A DNA stretch of 5,934 bases from Deltaproteobacteria bacterium (GTDB lineage: Bacteria > Desulfobacterota > B13-G15 > RBG-16-54-18), in contig QMLM01000107.1 in NCBI GenBank assembly GCA_003646745.1, forward strand, positions 1 to 5,934, in the 5' to 3' direction. The position numbers and the translations under genes are program-made. How positions within the stretch are numbered: the stretch's first letter is position 1; each line of letters opens with the position of its first letter. The notes below the pieces were generated by a model. The model was not told the origin of the DNA. It did not search any database and saw only the letters and a program-made list of their open reading frames with translations. Shown piece after piece: positions 1 through 4,462 of this stretch.

Positions 1-48
1 ACTCAGGGTATACCGCAAGGGGTATCCAATGACACCGTATTCCTTCAT
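1..48 (-). CDS. aroE: shikimate dehydrogenase AroE, N-terminal 16 codons (runs off the left edge)
   Basis: The ATG at 48-46 overlaps the stop of the preceding gene (TGA, 47-45) in an ATGA arrangement. The 16 visible residues read MKEYGVIGYPLRYTLS. This matches the start of shikimate dehydrogenases: a first beta strand with G-V-I-G-x-P, then the substrate-binding S/T-L-S motif that normally continues into Pro. The usual first serine of the S-x-S shikimate-binding pair is threonine here. The family enzyme reduces 3-dehydroshikimate to shikimate with NADPH in the cytoplasm, which is the step directly after the dehydratase encoded upstream. Translational coupling and pathway order support the call. 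Only the N-terminus is visible, so the NADPH-binding domain and catalytic Lys/Asp cannot be checked. A quinate/shikimate dehydrogenase paralogue is possible but less likely in a biosynthetic operon. Confidence 0.85.
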   Translation of the reverse strand, partial: MKEYGVIGYPLRYTLS

Positions 49-998
49 CCCTCCAAAACCTCCCAAACCCGGCGCATCTGACCCACCCTCATTTGCCCTG
101 GGGCTGTCCACTTTGCTCCCTCCAGGGAGCAAAAGGCCATAAAAGAGCCGAACAAGGGAGCCAAGATCCGGCTAATCCTCCCCTTATCCCCCATACAATG
201 AGAGATAACCTTTTTCCCATCCCCTCTCACCTTCCTCAAGAATCTGAGTATAGTTAGGGAGTCATCTAGGTTCTGTGCCCAGGTCACTATTTTATAGACA
301 TCTGCCTCTATTTTTATCATCTCCTTCCAAAGAGAAAGCAGTTTCTCAAGGGGCGGCGTTTTCTGAAAATCGTGATAAGAGAGAATAAAATGCGTTTCTC
401 CTCTTTTGCCGAGAAGCCGAGATCGTAGAGGCTCGGAAGACATCCATTCTACGTCGACGTATGTGACCCCATATTTGACGGCCTCTTCCAGATAATAGAA
501 ACGTTTTTGCTCTTGCCCGCGAAAAAACCCCCCCTCTTCCCTTCTCCTATTAGTCACAATCAAAGGCCTTTCGGTGAAGGGGAGAAGCTCACTTAACCTG
601 ATCTCAGCCAAGGCGTCCAGCCTCAGCTCCATTATATCCGCCTCTTTTGCTGCCACCGCCATTTTCTGGCGCACCATCTCCGCATCAGATTCCAAGATGG
701 AAATACACAGCAGGCATCCAACCTCTGTTTTCTCCCCTTGGCGCCAACGAGAGATCCGGAAGATGGCCGAATAGAGCTCCTCGATTTCCAGCGGGCTAAG
801 GGAACAAAGGGGCTGTTTAAGCAAAGCCCTCATGATTTCGGCCTCCCTCTCGGGATCATAGATCTCTGTCGCTAATTCCTTCTTTACCTTCCCTACCTGC
901 AGCACCAATGCCATCCTGCGATCCAAGAGGGAGAGAATTTGGCGATCTATCTCATCTATCTTCCTTCGCAAATCGACCAATTCACTCCTTTCGGCCAT
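45..998 (-). CDS. aroD: bifunctional chorismate mutase (AroQ type) / type I 3-dehydroquinate dehydratase
   Basis: This is a 317-residue fusion. Residues 1-90 are an all-helical AroQ chorismate mutase: Arg11, Arg28, Lys39, Asp48, Arg51 and Glu52 fall at the same positions as the active-site residues of the E. coli P-protein mutase domain, and Ser83/Gln87 fit the C-terminal Ser/Gln pair. Residues 93-317 are a type I (class I aldolase fold) dehydroquinase: ELRLD at 124-128, Arg151 before EEGG, catalytic His209 in SYHDF, Schiff-base Lys236 in VYKIV, GRISR at 273-277, and the APGQM lid motif at 299-303. The mutase converts chorismate to prephenate; the dehydratase converts 3-dehydroquinate to 3-dehydroshikimate. 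Both act in the cytoplasm. The chosen start is the ATG at 998-996, four bases after an AGGAGG site (1008-1003). A GTG at 1001 is in frame but only one base from that site. The ATG shares one base with the upstream stop (TGATG), so translation is coupled. Both active sites look intact. Confidence 0.93.
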   Translation of the reverse strand: MAERSELVDLRRKIDEIDRQILSLLDRRMALVLQVGKVKKELATEIYDPEREAEIMRALLKQPLCSLSPLEIEELYSAIFRISRWRQGEKTEVGCLLCISILESDAEMVRQKMAVAAKEADIMELRLDALAEIRLSELLPFTERPLIVTNRRREEGGFFRGQEQKRFYYLEEAVKYGVTYVDVEWMSSEPLRSRLLGKRGETHFILSYHDFQKTPPLEKLLSLWKEMIKIEADVYKIVTWAQNLDDSLTILRFLRKVRGDGKKVISHCMGDKGRISRILAPLFGSFMAFCSLEGAKWTAPGQMRVGQMRRVWEVLEG

Positions 999-1993
999 CA
1001 CCCCTCCTCTATCCTCTCTTGGACCAGATGACCTAAATGTCTCCCCTCCATTTCTTCGCTGAGGACGAGGACCTCATCGCCTTCCTTCAGATCTATCAAG
1101 GAAATCGGCTCTCCTGAAGGGGTCATCAGGCGTACGGTCTCAGCGTTTTGTAGAATACAGGCAATCTTGCTCTCCTTAATCTTTGCCTCCACCAACATAA
1201 GGGGACGGCGCTCTATCTTCACCCTGCCTACGTAGCTGATCTGTGTCCTTCCTTGGACATTAACAATGAGAAGCTCCTGTCCCCAACGGAGTTCACTCAG
1301 ATATCTGGTCTTGCCATCAGGTACCCGAATATAAGAGTGTATGGCTCCAGCATTGACTCGAAAGGGGCGTGGTTCTACATAGGGGTTGGGGATGTTTTCA
1401 GCATGGATGAGAAAGAACCCTGCGCTGCTGCTGCCCACCAACATTCCCTCTCCCTTTTTCATCTTGGTACAGGTATCGATGCAAACCCTATCTCCCAATC
1501 CTAGGGGCTTTATACCCAAGACCTCAGCGGCTTCCAGATGCAACACCTCCTCTTCTCTCTTTACCAGGTTGATAATTTTTTTCACCTCCACCGAGTCATG
1601 AGTGTCAACAACCACCCCTTCTACTCCCTTCTCTAGGGCCCCCAAGGCAGCCTTGACCTCCTCATACCTCCTTACCAAGGCATAGATCCTCGATCTCTTG
1701 GCCACTAAGTTTTCCCATGGAACCACTTTCCATCTTCCTGGATCTATCACCAAGATAACCTCTGAGGGTACCTCAGTGGCCTTCTCTATATCTTCTTGCT
1801 CCTTTACCTGCCAGGATACCGCCTCTTTCCCCCATATGATATCACCATCGGGAGCGATGGTGGTTATTCTCCCCAATCTCTTTACTTGAGAGGCCCCTCC
1901 TCTCGGCAGTAGGAGGCCATCTGCTCCACCTTCCAAGGCAGTCAAAACCAATCCTTTATCCCAAGGATCAACCTTTACCCAGACCTTTTTCAT
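998..1993 (-). CDS. aroB': 3-dehydroquinate synthase II (archaeal-type, AroB')
   Basis: This 331-residue protein fits the DHQ synthase II family (type MJ1249), which is unrelated to classical AroB. The family performs NAD-dependent oxidative deamination and cyclisation of 2-amino-3,7-dideoxy-D-threo-hept-6-ulosonate (ADH) to 3-dehydroquinate, avoiding DAHP. The N-terminus (VKVDPWDKGLVLTALEGGAD) is the usual TIM-barrel-like opening. The diagnostic C-terminal block is present in order: GDRVCIDTC at 167-175, GEGMLVGSSSAGFFLIHAE at 181-199, NPYVEPRPFRVNAGAIHSY at 203-221, and TRYLSEL at 229-235. The length is close to archaeal members. The start ATG (1993-1991) has a GAAGGGA ribosome site (2004-1998) four bases away. 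It is the first gene of the operon, followed without a gap by the mutase-dehydratase and aroE. The substrate-supplying ADH synthase is not in the same operon here; the LsrF-like aldolase at 2476-3270 is the only nearby candidate. Confidence 0.94.
   Translation of the reverse strand: MKKVWVKVDPWDKGLVLTALEGGADGLLLPRGGASQVKRLGRITTIAPDGDIIWGKEAVSWQVKEQEDIEKATEVPSEVILVIDPGRWKVVPWENLVAKRSRIYALVRRYEEVKAALGALEKGVEGVVVDTHDSVEVKKIINLVKREEEVLHLEAAEVLGIKPLGLGDRVCIDTCTKMKKGEGMLVGSSSAGFFLIHAENIPNPYVEPRPFRVNAGAIHSYIRVPDGKTRYLSELRWGQELLIVNVQGRTQISYVGRVKIERRPLMLVEAKIKESKIACILQNAETVRLMTPSGEPISLIDLKEGDEVLVLSEEMEGRHLGHLVQERIEEG
1003..1008 (-). promoter_or_regulatory. ribosome binding site that decides the start of the mutase-dehydratase gene
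   Basis: The minus strand reads AGGAGG here, inside the last codons of the DHQ synthase II gene. It is four bases from the ATG at 998-996 but only one base from the in-frame GTG at 1001-999, so the ATG is the better start. Its position inside the upstream gene fits translational coupling. Confidence 0.7.
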
Positions 1994-2018
1994 CGTTTCC
2001 CTTCACTTTGACCTCATT

Positions 2019-2047
2019 AAGATACCAATAAAAGATGGCGGATTCAA
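2019..2047 (-). promoter_or_regulatory. predicted sigma70-type promoter of the shikimate operon
   Basis: On the minus strand, TTGAAT (2047-2042) is followed after 17 bases by TATCTT (2024-2019). Transcription would begin near 2012, giving a leader of about 20 bases with the GAAGGGA ribosome site of the DHQ synthase II gene. It is back to back with the promoter of the small membrane protein gene. Prediction is by motif and spacing only. Confidence 0.5.
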
Positions 2048-2061
2048 CGGGGAAATGAAAA

Positions 2062-2090
2062 TTGACAAATCTTGCTCTTTGTATCATTAT
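2062..2090 (+). promoter_or_regulatory. predicted promoter of the small YHS-like gene, possibly giving a leaderless mRNA
   Basis: A perfect TTGACA (2062-2067) is followed after 17 bases by CATTAT (2085-2090, 4 of 6 consensus bases). The expected transcription start (about 2096-2098) coincides with the ATG at 2097. No Shine-Dalgarno sequence precedes that ATG, which agrees with a leaderless or nearly leaderless transcript. Confidence 0.45.
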
Positions 2091-2096
2091 TAACTT

Positions 2097-2348
2097 ATGA
2101 GATATCTCATTCTTTTTGCTCTGCTTTATCTCCTATATTATCTTTTCAAAAAATCCTTCTTCCCATCTGGGCGTCGGGAAAGGGTCCTTAAGAGATACCA
2201 GGGGGGCTCAGCCGACAAGGAACTTGTCCAAGACCCTCAATGTCATACCTACATACCAAAGGAGGGGGCGCTCAGGGCCCAAATCAATGGAGAGGTCTAC
2301 TATTTTTGCAGCCAAAAGTGTCTGGAGGAGTTCAAAAAAAGATCTTGA
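2097..2348 (+). CDS. small membrane-anchored protein with a YHS/TRASH-like metal-binding motif
   Basis: This 83-residue protein has two parts. Residues 1-18 (MRYLILFALLYLLYYLFK) form one hydrophobic membrane segment followed by basic residues, which suggests a signal anchor. Residues 45-80 resemble a YHS/TRASH zinc-ribbon-like domain: DPQC (46-49), then an aromatic YYFCSQKC (68-75), giving Cys49, Cys71 and Cys75 in C-x21-C-x3-C spacing. The residue after the first cysteine is His50, where related proteins usually have Gly. Short proteins with this layout are common in Proteobacteria and Desulfobacterota and are usually left as hypothetical or YHS-domain proteins. A metal-binding role, perhaps in metal sensing or delivery, is inference. 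The ATG is the first in-frame start after a TAA at 2091-2093, and the hydrophobic segment begins at once, so the start is fairly secure despite the missing ribosome site. It is transcribed divergently from the shikimate operon, with no evident functional link. Confidence 0.8.
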   Translation: MRYLILFALLYLLYYLFKKSFFPSGRRERVLKRYQGGSADKELVQDPQCHTYIPKEGALRAQINGEVYYFCSQKCLEEFKKRS

Positions 2349-2362
2349 ATCCCTCTTTTTAC

Positions 2363-2392
2363 TTGACCCCCAAGGACTTCTTCCTCTATAAT
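2363..2392 (+). promoter_or_regulatory. predicted sigma70-type promoter of the aldolase-dehydrogenase pair
   Basis: TTGACC (2363-2368) and a perfect TATAAT (2387-2392) are separated by 18 bases, making this the closest match to consensus in the window. It lies 15 bases after the stop of the small YHS-like gene. Transcription starting near 2399 would give a leader of about 77 bases containing the trp-operator-like palindrome and a strong ribosome site. Confidence 0.6.
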
Positions 2393-2439
2393 TTTTCACT
2401 GACGGTGCTTTACTCAACGATCGTCGGACCAGAAAAATC

Positions 2440-2453
2440 ATTAGTTAACTAGT
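2440..2453 (+). promoter_or_regulatory. trp-operator-like palindrome upstream of the aldolase gene
   Basis: The sequence ATTAGTTAACTAGT is centred on GTTAAC, with a perfect ten-base palindrome TAGTTAACTA at 2442-2451. It differs at one position from the E. coli trp operator core as I remember it (ACTAGTTAACTAGT). It also contains overlapping tandem TAGTTAA repeats (2442-2448 and 2450-2456). It lies between the predicted start of transcription (about 2399) and the ribosome site at 2462, so a bound repressor would act as a roadblock rather than cover the predicted promoter. Whether this organism has a TrpR-family repressor cannot be seen. AT-rich palindromes of this size can also occur by chance. 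Confidence 0.4.
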
Positions 2454-2461
2454 TAATAAGT

Positions 2462-2468
2462 AGGAGGT
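2462..2468 (+). promoter_or_regulatory. strong ribosome binding site of the aldolase gene
   Basis: AGGAGGT lies seven bases before the ATG at 2476, a near-ideal Shine-Dalgarno site. It fixes the start at Met-Asp-Trp-Gly-Met, even though E. coli LsrF carries about 30 more residues ahead of the equivalent DWGM. Confidence 0.8.
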
Positions 2469-2475
2469 AGCTGAA

Positions 2476-3270
2476 ATGGATTGGGGGATGAGAAATCGCA
2501 TGTCGCAACTTATCCAGCCTGACGGTCATTGCTTCTTTTTGCCTATAGATCATGGCTACTTCCAAGGCCCTACTCACAGGCTGGAGAAGCCGGGTGAAAC
2601 GGTAAGACCGCTTCTGCCATATTGTGACGCCCTCTTCGTTACAAGAGGTGTGTTGCGTTCTTGTATAGATCCCGCCAACAGCAAACCGATCATCCTCAGG
2701 GTATCTGGTGGCACAAGCATCGTTGGAAAGGATCTGGCCCACGAGGGAATCACCACCTCTGTGCGTGACGCCGTCCGCCTAAATGTAGCTGCAGTGGGAC
2801 TTTCCATCTTCGTCGGCAGCGACTACGAACACGATTCGTTGCTAAACCTAGCCAATCTTGTAAATGAATGCGAAGAATACGGGATCCCTGTCATGGCGGT
2901 TACCGCTGTAGGCAAAGAACTGGAGAAGAGAGAGGCCCGCTACCTGGCTTTGTGCTGTCGCATTGCTGCCGAGTTGGGTGCCCGTGTGGTGAAAACATAC
3001 TGGTGTAAAGAGTTTGACAAGGTCGTAAATGGTTGCCCCGTTCCTGTAGTCATGGCTGGTGGGCCGAAGTGCGAGACAGAGCTTGAGGTACTTGAATTCG
3101 TCTATGATGGCATGCAGAAAGGAGCTGTAGGTATAAACTTGGGCCGAAATGTCTGGCAAAATGATCATCCGGTCGCCATGGCTAGGGCCCTGAGGGCCAT
3201 AATCCACGAAAACGCCTCTGTTAAAGAGGCCCACGAATTGTTCAATAGCGTCAAAAACGGTGAGCTGTAA
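2476..3270 (+). CDS. class I aldolase/thiolase of the DhnA/LsrF family
   Basis: This 264-residue TIM-barrel enzyme closely resembles E. coli LsrF: DWGM (2-5), IDHGYFQGPT (24-33), TRGVLRS (56-62), VGSDYEH (113-119), AVTAVGKE (141-148), the Schiff-base lysine Lys173 in VVKTYW, GCPVPVVMAGGPK (186-198) and GRNVWQNDHPVAM (223-235). The family includes LsrF (an acetyl-transferring thiolase in AI-2 breakdown), archaeal fructose-bisphosphate aldolases, and ADH synthase, which makes the substrate of DHQ synthase II. Wording of the active-site segments (DHGYFQGPT, RGVLRS) is closer to LsrF than to MJ0400-type ADH synthase. No other lsr gene is nearby. It is followed 93 bases later by a zinc dehydrogenase on the same strand. 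A trp-operator-like site upstream and the shikimate operon nearby make an aromatic-pathway role worth considering. The fold and family are secure; the substrate is not. Arginine codons are evenly split between AGR and CGN (8 each). Confidence 0.9.
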   Translation: MDWGMRNRMSQLIQPDGHCFFLPIDHGYFQGPTHRLEKPGETVRPLLPYCDALFVTRGVLRSCIDPANSKPIILRVSGGTSIVGKDLAHEGITTSVRDAVRLNVAAVGLSIFVGSDYEHDSLLNLANLVNECEEYGIPVMAVTAVGKELEKREARYLALCCRIAAELGARVVKTYWCKEFDKVVNGCPVPVVMAGGPKCETELEVLEFVYDGMQKGAVGINLGRNVWQNDHPVAMARALRAIIHENASVKEAHELFNSVKNGEL

Positions 3271-3363
3271 TATCAAGGCTTGCTAAAAGAATACCGGATT
3301 GCAAAGGCCCTAAGGCGGCTTATTTCCCAAGAAAGAAAAGTAGCTTGCTCAGAGGGATATACC

Positions 3364-4389
3364 ATGCGGGTGGCGATGTATTATAACAACAACGATGTTC
3401 GGTTGGAAGAGGTCCCGATGCCGCAGATTGGCCCTGGAGAACTACTGGTCAAGGTAATGGCCAGTGGCATCTGTGGCAGCGACGTGATGGAATGGTATCG
3501 CATCAAAAAGGCTCCCCGGGTGCTGGGCCATGAGATCACGGGAGAGATCGTCGAAATCGGGGAGGGGGTAGAGCGTTACAGAGTCGGTGACAGGGTCTTT
3601 GTCTCCCACCATGTCCCTTGCAATAGGTGTCGCTATTGCCTGAACGGTTATCATACGGTCTGTGATACCCTTCGCAATACCAATTACGATCCTGGTGGTT
3701 TTGCCGAGTACCTGCGTGTCCCACGGATCAACGTGGATCGAGGTGTGTTCCTGCTGCCTGATGAGGTATCGTTTGAGGATGGAGTATTTATTGAACCACT
3801 GGCCTGCGTGGTGCGTGGTCAGAGATTGGCACGCCTGCATCCAGGCCAAACCGTCCTTGTGCTAGGCAGTGGCATCTCCGGAATACTTCACATAGCTTTG
3901 GCCCGCGCTTCAGGAGCCGGGCGGATAGTAGCCACTGACATCAACGAATATCGCCTAAAAGCGGCACAGCGCTTTGGGGCCGATGTTACAATCCACGCCG
4001 AAGAAGATGTACCAACCTGCCTGCGCCAAGCCAATGAGGACAGGTTGGCAGATCTGGTGATCGTCTGCACTGCAGCCTTTTCCGCCCTAACCCAGGCATT
4101 GGAGTGTGTAGATCGCGGAGGGACCGTGCTGTTTTTCGCACCCACAGAACCGGGCGTGGATCTTCCCATACCTTTCTATGAGTTCTGGCGCAATGGAATC
4201 ACACTGATACCTTCCTATGGCGGCAGCCCCTTGGACATCCAAGTGGCCATAGAACTGATCCGTGCCCGCCGGATACCTGTGCAGGAGATGGTCACCCACC
4301 GGCTAAGTCTCGCAGAGACAGGTCTAGGTTTCCAGTTGGTTGCTGAGGCTGGGGAATCCATAAAGGTGATCATAGAGCCCCATAGATGA
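3364..4389 (+). CDS. zinc-dependent medium-chain dehydrogenase (sorbitol/threonine dehydrogenase-like)
   Basis: This 341-residue MDR-superfamily enzyme would oxidise a secondary alcohol or polyol with NAD in the cytoplasm. Catalytic zinc ligands are Cys37 (GICGSD), His56-Glu57 (LGHE) and probably Glu144 (IEP). A structural zinc site is formed by Cys86, Cys89, Cys92 and Cys100. The Rossmann fold shows G168-x-G170-x-x-G173, and Asp192 at the end of the second strand favours NAD over NADP. The start ATG at 3364 has GAGGG (3352-3356) seven bases before it, and MRVAMYYNNNDVRLEEVPMP is a normal family N-terminus. The frame is open back to a TTG at 3280, but the added 28 residues do not look like family sequence. 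The gene probably shares a transcript with the aldolase. Of 29 arginine codons only 6 are AGA/AGG, unlike the flanking genes, which hints at separate ancestry. Polyol, sugar-phosphate or amino-alcohol substrates are all possible. Confidence 0.92.
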   Translation: MRVAMYYNNNDVRLEEVPMPQIGPGELLVKVMASGICGSDVMEWYRIKKAPRVLGHEITGEIVEIGEGVERYRVGDRVFVSHHVPCNRCRYCLNGYHTVCDTLRNTNYDPGGFAEYLRVPRINVDRGVFLLPDEVSFEDGVFIEPLACVVRGQRLARLHPGQTVLVLGSGISGILHIALARASGAGRIVATDINEYRLKAAQRFGADVTIHAEEDVPTCLRQANEDRLADLVIVCTAAFSALTQALECVDRGGTVLFFAPTEPGVDLPIPFYEFWRNGITLIPSYGGSPLDIQVAIELIRARRIPVQEMVTHRLSLAETGLGFQLVAEAGESIKVIIEPHR

Positions 4390-4462
4390 AAATCTGATCC
4401 CGGCTGCCCAAAGATCCCTAAAAAAGATTGAGGCACTTCAATCCCTTAAATGAGAAAGGGAG

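Noticed and set aside
2334..2360. A-rich and T-rich arms around the stop of the YHS-like gene, a possible terminator
   Set aside because: Pairing would be almost all A-T and the A-rich arm lies inside the coding region; too weak to call.
2476..3270. Direct naming of the aldolase as lsrF or as ADH synthase
   Set aside because: Sequence resemblance favours LsrF but no other lsr genes are present, while the context favours ADH synthase without the typical active-site wording; the substrate cannot be decided from this window.
2848..3276. 142-codon open frame on the minus strand opposite the aldolase
   Set aside because: It lies wholly within the convincing LsrF-like gene, its protein has no recognisable motif, and it has no ribosome site; it is a by-product of the coding strand.
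3280..3363. Upstream extension of the dehydrogenase from a TTG start
   Set aside because: The extra 28 residues do not resemble the family N-terminus, the TTG lacks a ribosome site, and the ATG at 3364 has a well-spaced GAGGG.
4420..4443. Hairpin GATTGA-6-TCAATC with a T run on the minus strand, resembling an intrinsic terminator
   Set aside because: The stem is only six base pairs with two G-C pairs, and the T run is on the minus strand where no gene needs ending; on the plus strand it is not a terminator.
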